From: a virus
Direction: 5' to 3' (one strand)
DNA: 33,661 nucleotides
IMG/VR virus record: IMGVR_UViG_3300042455_002490
Span: 1 to 33,661 of that record
The notes beneath the pieces were generated by a model, which saw only the letters and a list, made by a program, of their open reading frames with translations, was not told the DNA's origin and ran no database searches. Below are positions 1 through 6,767 of the stretch, one piece after another (positions within the stretch are counted from its first letter, which is position 1; each line of letters begins with the position of its first letter). Position numbers and translations under genes: made by a program.

Positions 1-291
1 AAATCTTTCGTAAAGCGCGAGCTGGTTTTTGACAACATGGTTCATTCGGCTTGCGTTATCCGCAAGTCTGTCCTGGCTGAGGTTGGTCTCTACGACGAGT
101 CCATGCCTCCGGCGGAAGACTATGAGTTGTGGATGCGCATCGCCAAAGAACACATCATCCTGCATCTTCCTGAAGTCATGATGGATGTCAACGAAGGCGC
201 ACACCAACTGTCGCGTCGCACATCCTCTGACTTTTACGCCAAGCAACTTCAAACTCTCAGGGGGCGACATTGTCAGAGCTTGCTGTCGTAA
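1..291 (+). CDS. Family 2 glycosyltransferase, C-terminal fragment (5' end cut by window)
   Basis: The frame is open from base 1, so this is the last 96 residues of a gene that starts outside the window. The visible part has the usual C-terminal half of a GT-A family 2 glycosyltransferase: a VFDNMVHSACVIRKSVL stretch followed by GLYDE and the acidic motif AEDYELWMRIA, where family 2 enzymes carry the catalytic-base region (ED..L..R). The family moves a sugar from a nucleotide-sugar to an acceptor in the cytoplasm. The end overlaps the next gene by 22 bases, pointing to one operon with the sugar-activation genes that follow. Acceptor and sugar cannot be told. The family call is fairly firm; the specificity is unknown. 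Confidence 0.75.
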   Translation, partial: KSFVKRELVFDNMVHSACVIRKSVLAEVGLYDESMPPAEDYELWMRIAKEHIILHLPEVMMDVNEGAHQLSRRTSSDFYAKQLQTLRGRHCQSLLS

Positions 292-974
292 TATCGGCTG
301 CTGGCGCTGGACGCCGCATGAAAGCCCGCGGGCCGAAAGCCCTCATTGACATTGGTGGGGGCGAGACTGTCCTCAGTCGGCAATTGCACATGGCCAAGAA
401 GGCCCTGCCGAACGCCGAAGTGGTGGTGGTAGTCGGCTACCAAAAAGACCGCGTCATCAAAACCCTGCCAAAAGATGTGCGATGGGTCGAAAACCCAGCC
501 CACGAAGAAACCAATGTGGCCCGATCCCTGCTGATTGGCGTCTCTGGCCACCCAGCACGCAGGGCGGTTCTGATGTGCGGCGATCTCGTCTTTGGTCCGG
601 ACTTCTTGTCCAGCCTGCCGACCGCCGGTTCTGCTGCCGTCATTGATGAAAACCACAATCATCGCTCTTCTGAAGTAGGTTGCAATATCGACCGGGAGAG
701 GGTCTGTCATTTCAGTTACGGGGTTTGGCCGAAATGGGGCCAGGCTGTCGTCTTGGCGGACAAGGAGCTTGACCTCTACAGACGCATAGCCTCCCGTGAC
801 CAATGCGCCCGCTGGTTTGCTTATGAGGTCTTGAATGAAATCATCGATGCGGGCGGTGTGATCGCCCCAGCCTATCCAGAGAAATCATATCTGGTCGAGA
901 TCGACAGCACGCAGGATATCGACAGGGCCAAAACCATGGTTAATAAATTGCGTCGCAAGGGAGTTGTCGCATGA
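270..974 (+). CDS. NTP-transferase (LicC/HddC-like sugar- or choline-phosphate nucleotidyltransferase)
   Basis: This 234-residue protein opens with the nucleotide-binding loop of MobA/GlmU/LicC-type nucleotidyltransferases, AVVISAAGAGRRM (residues 5-17), followed by GPKALIDIGG, where the conserved PK lysine sits. VVVVVGYQKDRVI and the acidic VLMCGDLVFGPDF come next. It ends with YLVEIDSTQDIDRA, a C-terminal signature of the LicC/HddC type. Such enzymes join a sugar-1-phosphate or phosphocholine to CTP or another NTP. I chose the TTG at 270 because it keeps the first strand of the fold and has AGGGGG five bases upstream; the first internal ATG would cut the nucleotide loop. It overlaps both neighbours, and a kinase-like gene lies in the same operon. 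The substrate is not inferable from sequence alone. Confidence 0.8.
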   Translation: MSELAVVISAAGAGRRMKARGPKALIDIGGGETVLSRQLHMAKKALPNAEVVVVVGYQKDRVIKTLPKDVRWVENPAHEETNVARSLLIGVSGHPARRAVLMCGDLVFGPDFLSSLPTAGSAAVIDENHNHRSSEVGCNIDRERVCHFSYGVWPKWGQAVVLADKELDLYRRIASRDQCARWFAYEVLNEIIDAGGVIAPAYPEKSYLVEIDSTQDIDRAKTMVNKLRRKGVVA

Positions 975-1765
975 ATATCTTGATTGTCAACGATGACAAC
1001 GGGGTTGGCAGCGGCGCTCTCGCCAACGGCTTTGCCACGCTCAAGCATGATGTGGCCCTGTGGACACCGGGAAAAATGCCGGTCTACCAGGCTTTTGCCA
1101 GACAAAAACCCGATCTGTTCATCGGGCCGACCTCCTCCGTCACACCCGCCCTGCTGCGCAATCAGGGCAAATGTCGCCTCGCCCTCTGGCAGGATGAAGT
1201 TGTCCTTGAGACACCACCCGACGGAGCATTCATTTTTGCCACCGACGACAACGACAAGAAGCTGCCTGTCATCCGCTGGCCCTTCTTGCCCATGGACGGA
1301 AAATCTTTTTACAACGATGACCTGGCTACCGATGTCGTGTTTCTGGACGGCTATCGCTCCGGCTACGATTCTTTCTTCATGCCGCTTTTTGAGAATGTCG
1401 AGTTTGTCTCCAGGGTTTATTGCGATACCCCCTGGCCGATCCCCTACTATGCCGGTTCTCTGACAGCACAGGAACGAACACAAGCCATCGCTTCTTCCTT
1501 GGTCAGAGCCATGACGAGCGACGATGCGCGTGATGTGCGGGCGATTTACGAGACGATCAGGGTGGGTTCCATCCCGGTCGTGGCCGGGGACGAGAATCTC
1601 TTGCCTTACGGCGGCACACCGGAAAGCTATCTGTCCATGATCAAGAGTCTCGTGTCCGACAAAGACATCCACCAAGACATTCTCGACAATCTGACCGATA
1701 TGTTCTCGCAGTATACGCCGGTTGATACTGCCCAGTCCTTACTGAAAGCGATGCTGACATGTTGA
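971..1765 (+). CDS. GT-B-type glycosyltransferase-like protein
   Basis: The product is 264 residues. The start MNILIVNDDNGVGSGALANG is typical of the N-terminal Rossmann half of GT-B enzymes, with a glycine-rich loop after strand 1. The C-terminal part contains YETIRVGSIPVVAGDENLLP, resembling the E-x-x-x-x-G-x-I-P-V-V segment that contacts the nucleotide-sugar in GT4 and exostosin-like enzymes. At 264 residues it is shorter than most full GT-B proteins (about 350-400), so it may be a compact or reduced form. Translation is coupled: its ATG overlaps the preceding TGA (ATGA), and its last 7 bases overlap the next gene. A glycosyltransferase role is inferred from these two motifs and the operon; the sugar and acceptor are unknown. 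Confidence 0.55.
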   Translation: MNILIVNDDNGVGSGALANGFATLKHDVALWTPGKMPVYQAFARQKPDLFIGPTSSVTPALLRNQGKCRLALWQDEVVLETPPDGAFIFATDDNDKKLPVIRWPFLPMDGKSFYNDDLATDVVFLDGYRSGYDSFFMPLFENVEFVSRVYCDTPWPIPYYAGSLTAQERTQAIASSLVRAMTSDDARDVRAIYETIRVGSIPVVAGDENLLPYGGTPESYLSMIKSLVSDKDIHQDILDNLTDMFSQYTPVDTAQSLLKAMLTC

Positions 1766-2385
1766 GTCTTGTTCTGGACAAGCCACACAATCTTGATGTG
1801 CTTTGTCGATGCCTGTCCATGATTGCCGCATACCGTCCGTCCTCCGAGACGGAAGTGATCGTGCCGTGGGACGGGAAGCCCAGGGAAATCCTGCCGATCC
1901 TGAAAGCATTCAGCTCGCGGTTCTACTGGAAGATCGGGTTGTGTCCCGAAGGCACGGCTGGATATCTGGCTGTCGCCCACCTCGCCAAGGCTGAGCAACC
2001 TGTCTTCTTGAGTCATCGCCTGCTGATGACCGGAGAGACGCTGGCAAACCTGGAGAGCACGACACCAGGGCGGGCATCCGTCTACAAGACAGACGGGATG
2101 CTGATGGAATACGACCCGTACAGCTACTGGTTCCCGGATGGCTACCGCCAAAACTGCCTGAAGATGCCGCATCAGGTCAAGGAGGTCCAGGTTGACAACC
2201 TGCCCTACTGCGTGGCTGGAACCAAGGATCTGCTGGACAAGGTGGCTGACCTTCCTTTTGTCGACGCCCAGGTCTTCCTGATGGATGGCCCGCCTGTCTC
2301 GCTTGGTAAATTTTCCGGCGAAGAGATCCCCTGCCTTTCCAGCACCGACACCCCGTGTTTCCCACCCGATGAAGATCGAGTTTGA
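1759..2385 (+). CDS. Unrecognised protein of the glycan operon (possibly a degenerate GT-A fold)
   Basis: This 208-residue protein is not recognised with confidence. Its start has the feel of a GT-A domain: MLSLVLDKPHNLDVLCRCL followed by ETEVIVPWDGKP, resembling the first two strands of family 2 glycosyltransferases. I find no clear DxD metal motif after it. A loop with FLSHRLLMTGETL follows, and the C-terminus is acidic and proline-rich without evident structure. It overlaps the genes on both sides (7 and 17 bases), so it belongs to the same transcript and is probably made in proportion with its neighbours. A role in glycan transfer is inferred only from position. Confidence 0.6.
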   Translation: MLSLVLDKPHNLDVLCRCLSMIAAYRPSSETEVIVPWDGKPREILPILKAFSSRFYWKIGLCPEGTAGYLAVAHLAKAEQPVFLSHRLLMTGETLANLESTTPGRASVYKTDGMLMEYDPYSYWFPDGYRQNCLKMPHQVKEVQVDNLPYCVAGTKDLLDKVADLPFVDAQVFLMDGPPVSLGKFSGEEIPCLSSTDTPCFPPDEDRV

Positions 2386-3076
2386 CCACATCGAGGGCTG
2401 GGGCAAAATCACCCAGCACGACTTGATTCACGCCCCCTGCTGGGTCATCCGAGAGGAAGAGTCTCCGGATCAGATGCTGGAGATGGGTTTTCTGCCTTGG
2501 GATAGCAAGTGGTTTCCTGCTCGTTCCGTGCGTTACGATCTGGAACGCATGACTTTCGGGCGCACAGTGATGAAAAGCTTTCGCAGGGCGTGCGATTGTG
2601 CCAGCTGGCATCACGGCAAACCTAATTTGAATGCCTACCAGAAAGTCGTGGATGGGTATCTAGCCCGCCACCAGTTCGCCAGCGGACATGTGTTCTCTGA
2701 GTTAAGAACCAATCGGGAATTCTCCTGGCTGAACTATCAAGCAAACGAGCGAATCGTGGCCTTTCTGGCCTACTTGATCTATCCGCAGTCTTTCGTTGGC
2801 GTTCAGTTTGCCTGGGATTATGCCGACCCCAAGCTCTCCCTTGGGTCGGTTAGTACATATGTCGAGGCCATGCTGGCCCGGTCAAACGGTTGCCGCTGGT
2901 ATTACGTCATGGGAGGTTATGAGAATGCCAGCGCCTACAAGGCAAACCATGAAGGCTTCCAGTTCTGGACGGGCAAAGAGTGGTCGGAAGATCGCGAACT
3001 CTACGCTCAACTCTGCGCCCGGGACTCAAAAATCGAGTACTCCGATGATCATTCACGAATGCCGCCAACCAGTTGA
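2369..3076 (+). CDS. Arginyl/leucyl-tRNA-protein transferase-like (ATE/Bpt C-terminal GNAT fold)
   Basis: This 235-residue protein resembles the C-terminal half of ATE/Bpt enzymes, which move an amino acid from aminoacyl-tRNA to a protein N-terminus. Matching segments in order are: AYQKVVDGYLARHQFASG (89-106; the family Y-x-x-Y-x-x-x-RH helix), FAWDYADPKLSLG (147-159; family YDPDxxxxSLG), and WYYVMGGYENASAYKANHEG (177-196; family YYYLGYYIxxxxKMxYK), then GKEW (202-205). The N-terminal ~60 residues lack the CC-containing ATE N-terminal domain. ATG 2369 overlaps the previous gene by 17 bases and has no good Shine-Dalgarno, so translational coupling is likely. Its place in a glycan operon suggests amino-acid decoration of a glycan, phage or host protein; that is inference. 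Fold assignment is moderately sure, substrate unknown. Confidence 0.6.
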   Translation: MKIEFDHIEGWGKITQHDLIHAPCWVIREEESPDQMLEMGFLPWDSKWFPARSVRYDLERMTFGRTVMKSFRRACDCASWHHGKPNLNAYQKVVDGYLARHQFASGHVFSELRTNREFSWLNYQANERIVAFLAYLIYPQSFVGVQFAWDYADPKLSLGSVSTYVEAMLARSNGCRWYYVMGGYENASAYKANHEGFQFWTGKEWSEDRELYAQLCARDSKIEYSDDHSRMPPTS

Positions 3077-3251
3077 GGTGGACACACCCCGTGGCAGGGG
3101 CAGAGTCTGGCTGGTGACCGATTACGGCACCGAGATCGAGAAGGTCTTCACTGTTGTCTTGGCTGAGTCCGGAGAAATCTGGGAGTTCAGCAACAAGGAC
3201 ATCAAGGCCACCAAGAATTTCACCATGGGGCGGGGGACCTGGCCTAAATGA
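3045..3251 (+). CDS. Small hypothetical protein (68 aa)
   Basis: A 68-residue product starts at MIIHECRQPVEV. It contains alternating strand-like segments (GRVWLVTDYGTEIEKVFTVV, then SGEIWEFSNKDIKA) and ends in a basic tail, suggesting a small beta-rich domain. No family is recognised. The start overlaps the ATE-like gene by 32 bases and its stop overlaps the next ATG (ATGA). It fills the interval between two genes exactly, which supports it being real. The Shine-Dalgarno is weak (GAGT), so the exact start is uncertain. Confidence 0.6.
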   Translation: MIIHECRQPVEVDTPRGRGRVWLVTDYGTEIEKVFTVVLAESGEIWEFSNKDIKATKNFTMGRGTWPK

Positions 3252-3982
3252 GAATCGCATTCGCACCCTACAACTTCACCCTGGTCGGCACCGACCAAGC
3301 CGGTGTCGTCAACGGAGAAATCCACAGTATCCGGGTCTCGCTGCGGGCAGGTGTTTGGGCCGTTCGCCACAAGGAGCGCGTGGAGTGCTTTCAGGATTTC
3401 CCCGACGCCAATCTCGGCCAGGAATTCTCGTGCAAACTGGCCACGAAGATACTGCAAGACGATGGCTGGTATCCCGGCAAGATTGACCAGTCTGAAACCC
3501 TCGACGAGGTCTCCTCCCGCGCTGGCGGTCTGGTCTCCATCGCCAAGGACAGCATCGGCTTGAACGGGCCGTTTGTGCTGCCTTTCGGGGAGGGGCTGGA
3601 GAAGAACGGCATCCTGCTCCGGGTCGATGGCAATTCCACGGAATGGAAAAGGCCCCAGTACCCACAGCACGCCACCAGTCTGACCATCATGGCCGGAATG
3701 CTTGTGAAAAACATGGCGGCTGGAGACTGGGAAAAAGCGGGCGAGGTGCTTGAGCAAGCTTGGCGACTGATTCGCGAGGAAGCTCCACCCGAGATTATCC
3801 GGGTGTACGCCGACGCAAGAATGCACGGGGCGTCTGGCTGTGTGTGGTGTGGGGACAACACCCTGTTCTGCATGGCCCCCTCCGAATGGCACGGAGCGAT
3901 CTCCAGCATTGTCGGCGTGGAAAAGCTGCCGTTCCAAATCAGCTACCAGGGGGCTGGCCTGCGGGCGGCTTTGAAGCCATGA
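3248..3982 (+). CDS. GHMP-type sugar kinase-like protein (heptose-7-phosphate kinase relative, possibly inactive)
   Basis: The product is 244 residues. Its ends resemble the HddA branch of GHMP kinases. N-terminal MRIAFAPYNFTLVGTDQAG mirrors the P-x-R-I-x-x-x-GGGTD segment. C-terminal ARMHGASGCVWCGDNTLFCM followed by LPFQISYQGAGLR mirrors the GA.GGK..GAG.GGF...VPF.FE..G segment. The central helix WEKAGEVLEQAWRLIREEAP matches the family's late helix. I cannot find the ATP-binding loop P-x-x-x-GLGSSA that defines active GHMP kinases, and the length is below the usual 320-340. With the nucleotidyltransferase at 270 it could once have formed a kinase plus nucleotidyltransferase pair for sugar activation, but an active kinase is doubtful. 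ATGA overlaps at both ends place it in the operon. Confidence 0.5.
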   Translation: MRIAFAPYNFTLVGTDQAGVVNGEIHSIRVSLRAGVWAVRHKERVECFQDFPDANLGQEFSCKLATKILQDDGWYPGKIDQSETLDEVSSRAGGLVSIAKDSIGLNGPFVLPFGEGLEKNGILLRVDGNSTEWKRPQYPQHATSLTIMAGMLVKNMAAGDWEKAGEVLEQAWRLIREEAPPEIIRVYADARMHGASGCVWCGDNTLFCMAPSEWHGAISSIVGVEKLPFQISYQGAGLRAALKP

Positions 3983-4431
3983 AAATTCAGTTTCTTGTGC
4001 AGACGCTCGCCCCCTCCCATCAGTCGCTGGCCCTTGTTCATTGCTGCAACGAACTTGTGTCGAAGGGTCACGAGGTTCAGGTCTTTGTCGAAGACAAGGG
4101 TTCACCACCCGCTAAGCCGAATTTCCCGATCTTTGATGCTGCCTACGCCTACAGTCAGAACAACCCGCTGATTGTCACATCCCTTTCCAGTCTGGCTGTG
4201 GCGGTCAACTCGCCCGCTGGCAGAAAGATCTGGTTCTACGCTTGGGATATGGAATGGCTGAACGGCGAACCTTTTGCGTGGAACAATCTGCAACCGATGT
4301 ACACGGCTGTTCCGCTGTTGGCGAGATCAGAACATCACAGTCGCGTTTTACGAAATACCTGGGGGAAAGACCCAGAGGCGATCATCAACGACTTCAGCGC
4401 AGAACAGATCGAGAGGCTGCTATGCTCATGA
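3979..4431 (+). CDS. GT-B glycosyltransferase N-terminal half, stand-alone (150 aa)
   Basis: This 150-residue protein starts MKIQFLVQTLAPSHQSLALV and continues NELVSKGHEVQVFVED, the first Rossmann strand-helix-strand of GT4 glycosyltransferases. FYAWDMEWLNGEPFAWNN and YTAVPLLARSEHHSRVLRNT follow, resembling the part where GT4 enzymes enumerate the target. The nucleotide-sugar-binding C-terminal Rossmann domain is missing: the gene stops where the endonuclease gene begins, overlapping it by 10 bases. It is either a genuine half-enzyme working with a partner such as the protein at 971-1765, or a gene shortened when the endonuclease gene arrived. The start ATG overlaps the preceding stop (ATGA). 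Confidence 0.55.
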   Translation: MKIQFLVQTLAPSHQSLALVHCCNELVSKGHEVQVFVEDKGSPPAKPNFPIFDAAYAYSQNNPLIVTSLSSLAVAVNSPAGRKIWFYAWDMEWLNGEPFAWNNLQPMYTAVPLLARSEHHSRVLRNTWGKDPEAIINDFSAEQIERLLCS

Positions 4432-5204
4432 CCTATGACTATCTGGTAGAAGAATACGTCAACAAGCAAAGGTCCACTCACGAGATCGCCGAGGAGTTGG
4501 GCACCTACCCCAACCGCGTCCGCAGGGCATTGAACAAATTCGGCATCCCCGTCCGCAGCCGTTCCGAAGCTCAGTTGGTCGCTCTAGAGCAGGGGCGTCA
4601 GGAACACCCCACCAAGGGCAAGCAGCTTTCCCCCGAGAGGCGGGCGCAGATCGGGGAGCGTATGGCTGAACAATGGGGCACCATGTCTGACGAGGAGCGC
4701 AAGCGCCGTAGCGAGATTTCCCGCAAGCAATGGGAAACGATGGGCGAGGAGAAGCGCGAATCCTTGCAGAAAAAGGCCCTGGACGCTGTGCGCGTCGCCG
4801 CCGATACGGGCAGCAGGCTGGAGAAATACCTGATCCGCGGTTTGACCCAGGCTAAGTATCCGGTGGATTTTCATGTGCAACTTGAACGTCAGCACATCGA
4901 CATGGTTGTTAGCCGTAAGGTCGGGCCATTTAAGGGGATAGCGATCGAGGTTAACGGCCCCTCCCACTACAAACCGATCTGGGGCGACGAATATTATGAA
5001 AAAAGGGCAGCTTCTGACGCGAAGAAGGTTGGGATGCTCGTCGGAAGTAACTTCCTTGTGATCATCATCAAAGACATGAAAGGAAGTCCTTCCGAAATTC
5101 GTATGAAAAACACTTTACAAAAGCTGTTGAGCATCATAGAATTGGCTAAGACCGACCCCGGGGTGGGGTCATATCATGAGATTGAGGTGGCGGTCGATGG
5201 CTAA
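4422..5204 (+). CDS. HTH/NUMOD-containing Vsr-like (PD-(D/E)XK, EDxHD-type) endonuclease, homing type
   Basis: The product is 260 residues with three visible parts. Residues 14-50 form a helix-turn-helix of the homing-endonuclease kind: STHEIAEELGTYPNRVRRAL then FGIPVRSRSEA. Residues 64-108 are a basic, helical NUMOD3-like DNA-contact tract with KGKQLSPERR and repeated SEISRKQWETM-like units. The C-terminal domain (130-220) looks like the Vsr/PD-(D/E)XK fold: RLEKYLIRGL (E134), QHIDMVV (D160) and IAIEVNGPSHY (E176, H182), candidate metal and catalytic residues as in EDxHD homing enzymes. No intron is visible, so it would be a free-standing homing endonuclease in the genome. ATG 4422 overlaps the GT-B half-gene by 10 bases. 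Cutting site and activity are unknown. Confidence 0.65.
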   Translation: MLMTYDYLVEEYVNKQRSTHEIAEELGTYPNRVRRALNKFGIPVRSRSEAQLVALEQGRQEHPTKGKQLSPERRAQIGERMAEQWGTMSDEERKRRSEISRKQWETMGEEKRESLQKKALDAVRVAADTGSRLEKYLIRGLTQAKYPVDFHVQLERQHIDMVVSRKVGPFKGIAIEVNGPSHYKPIWGDEYYEKRAASDAKKVGMLVGSNFLVIIIKDMKGSPSEIRMKNTLQKLLSIIELAKTDPGVGSYHEIEVAVDG

Positions 5205-6051
5205 GAAGAAGACTGTTTCTGTTTCCGATTTGGACGGCGAAAGCGTTCTGGACACTGTTTCTCTGGACACCCCCGTGGTGGTCGAGGATGGCATCCAGTT
5301 CAACTCCGATGTCCTGGTGACTCAGGTCGGGGCCTCTGAGCCGCCTGAGATGCCGGAATTCAACGCCGACAACTACAAGGAACATTGTCCGACCGATCCG
5401 GACTGGACCGAGTATGTTCTGTCCAAGCTGTCTCCCGACGAGCTGTCCCCAGAAGGGCGACCGACTTGCGATGGTCTCCGACGAGTGGCCGAGCTGGTGC
5501 TGGGGCCGACTGTCAATTCCAGCGTCCGCATCATCCAAGCCCCCGGCCCTGAAAACGCCATGACTGCGGTGGCCGAGTTCAGCTACACCTACGAGTCGAT
5601 CCACACCAACCGTGAGGTGACTTTCACGGCGGCTGCGGATTGCAACTCCGGCAATACTGATGGCATGTTTTCTAAGTTCGCCACGGCCATGGCAGAGACC
5701 CGGGCTGAGGGGCGGGCTTTGAGGAAAGCTTTGCGCTTGCGCAGGATCATCACGGCTGAGGAGCCGTCCGCCCTGTTCCACGATGTCGATCTTTCCAATG
5801 GTGGCAAGTCGACCGAGATGCAGCACAGCTTCATTCAGACCCTGTGCAGTCGCAACGACATCAATATCGACGCCTATCTTGGTTCGTCGAAGTCCTTTAA
5901 GTGGGACGGCAAGCTGGAGAACATCCCGCACAAGTCGGCTGTTCTCATCATCGCGCATCTGAATGAGCTTCAGAGGGATCGCAGCAAGATCGACCCCAAG
6001 TACAAGGGTTATGATCCTGACTGGAAGAAGACTGTTTCAAACCAGGAGTAA
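5197..6051 (+). CDS. Candidate phage single-strand annealing / recombination protein
   Basis: This 284-residue protein has an acidic, low-complexity N-terminal ~60 residues, then a central alpha/beta domain. It contains GLRRVAELVLG, an AVAEFSYTYESIHTNREVTF strand pair and the helix AMAETRAEGRALRKALRL (164-181). This last helix resembles the conserved TRA..RALR.AL element of several phage annealing proteins (Rad52/Sak-like families). The C-terminal part (LCSRNDINIDAYLG, then SAVLIIAHLNELQRD) resembles the small helical tail often found after such domains. Those proteins pair complementary single strands during phage recombination. The next gene, a zinc ribbon 2 bases downstream, fits a DNA-metabolism pair. 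ATG 5197 has GAGGTGG upstream and overlaps the endonuclease stop by 8 bases. The assignment rests on motif resemblance only. Confidence 0.5.
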   Translation: MAKKKTVSVSDLDGESVLDTVSLDTPVVVEDGIQFNSDVLVTQVGASEPPEMPEFNADNYKEHCPTDPDWTEYVLSKLSPDELSPEGRPTCDGLRRVAELVLGPTVNSSVRIIQAPGPENAMTAVAEFSYTYESIHTNREVTFTAAADCNSGNTDGMFSKFATAMAETRAEGRALRKALRLRRIITAEEPSALFHDVDLSNGGKSTEMQHSFIQTLCSRNDINIDAYLGSSKSFKWDGKLENIPHKSAVLIIAHLNELQRDRSKIDPKYKGYDPDWKKTVSNQE

Positions 6052-6053
6052 GC

Positions 6054-6419
6054 ATGAAAGCGCACATTCCAACCGCCCACGGCACCATTGAAATTGATGC
6101 TACAGATGTCAAAGAGTTGTTCCGGCAGATTGCCGCTACTCAAGAAGTTTTTGGCGATCATCGCTGCGGAGCCTGCGGTGAAGACCGCATCGCACCCCGC
6201 GTGCGTCGTGTGACCAAGGGTAAGGTGGAATACGAGTACTTCGAGATCTGCTGCAACAACCCGAAGTGTCGGGCCAAGCTGGCTTTCGGTCAGTATCAGG
6301 ACGGATCAGGTTTGTTCCCCGTTCGCAAGCTGGACAAAGATGGCCAGCCCGATCGTGAAAACGGTAGCTACGGCCCACACAATGGCTGGAGCCGATACCG
6401 GGGCGAACATAAGGACTAA
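6054..6419 (+). CDS. Zinc-ribbon protein, probable DNA-metabolism partner
   Basis: This 121-residue protein has a clear zinc ribbon: CGACGEDRIAPRVRRV (C38, C41) and FEICCNNPKCRAKLAFGQ (C66/C67, C72). A conserved-looking tail follows, with GLFPVRKLDKDGQP and NGWSRYRGE. From memory, small phage proteins with the same layout, two CxxC-type knuckles then FGQ and FP.RK, sit beside recombination or single-strand-binding genes; a nucleic-acid-binding role is inferred from that. It begins two bases after the preceding stop with a strong AGGAG, so it is co-translated with the annealing-protein candidate. It is the last gene before the operon's terminator. Confidence 0.65.
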   Translation: MKAHIPTAHGTIEIDATDVKELFRQIAATQEVFGDHRCGACGEDRIAPRVRRVTKGKVEYEYFEICCNNPKCRAKLAFGQYQDGSGLFPVRKLDKDGQPDRENGSYGPHNGWSRYRGEHKD

Positions 6420-6448
6420 GGGGCCTTGGCGGGACCCTTTTGAAGAGG

Positions 6449-6479
6449 GCGGGGGACTCGTCGTCCCCCGCTCTTTTTT
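6449..6479 (+). terminator. Intrinsic terminator ending the plus-strand operon
   Basis: A perfect 9-bp stem GCGGGGGAC / GTCCCCCGC (6449-6457 and 6463-6471) with a 5-base loop is followed by TCTTTTTT (6472-6479). It lies 30 bases after the zinc-ribbon stop codon. The U-tract is only on the plus-strand side, so it should act on the left operon, not on the minus-strand genes coming from the right. Confidence 0.92.
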
Positions 6480-6499
6480 ACGCACGCAGGATCAAAGAA

Positions 6500-6601
6500 A
6501 TGAAAAAGCTGGTGCTGGAATTGGTGCTGTTGGTAGTATTCGGCTTGATCTGCATGGCCTGGGTGGCCGCAGCCTACTACCTCATGACCCTGGTTCTGTG
6601 A
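6500..6601 (+). CDS. Small single-pass membrane peptide (33 aa)
   Basis: An ATG at 6500 preceded by AGGA at 6488-6491 opens a 33-residue frame. It starts MKKLVLELVLLVVFGLICMA and continues WVAAAYYLMTLVL: two lysines, then one continuous hydrophobic helix with a single acidic residue. That is a typical small membrane protein with N-in orientation by the positive-inside rule. It begins 20 bases after the terminator, so it needs its own promoter or read-through. Its 3' end overlaps the convergent minus-strand gene by 20 bases. No family is recognised; small phage membrane peptides can be holin-like or superinfection-exclusion proteins, but nothing here decides. Confidence 0.45.
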   Translation: MKKLVLELVLLVVFGLICMAWVAAAYYLMTLVL

Positions 6602-6767
6602 CTTCAGGAAGTGCGGTCTCGACCACGACCAGGTCGATTGGATGGGCGACGACCTGGAACGGCAAAAAGACCCGGGGGTCGATCAGCACGCTCTGGTCTG
6701 CTGTGGCCGTATACTCCGGGGTCGGAGATTCGAGGGCCGGAGTAATATCGATTTCTTCTGGGGTCAT
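6582..6767 (-). CDS. Small acidic hypothetical protein (61 aa)
   Basis: This is the last gene of a three-gene minus-strand unit. The 61-residue product is acidic, starting MTPEEIDITPALESPTPEYT and containing a hydrophobic strand stretch (VFLPFQVVAHPIDLVVVETA). No family is recognised. Its ATG overlaps the stop of the preceding gene (ATGA), and AGGA lies upstream, so translation is coupled. It converges on, and overlaps, the small membrane peptide gene on the other strand. Confidence 0.5.
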   Translation of the reverse strand: MTPEEIDITPALESPTPEYTATADQSVLIDPRVFLPFQVVAHPIDLVVVETALPEVTEPGS

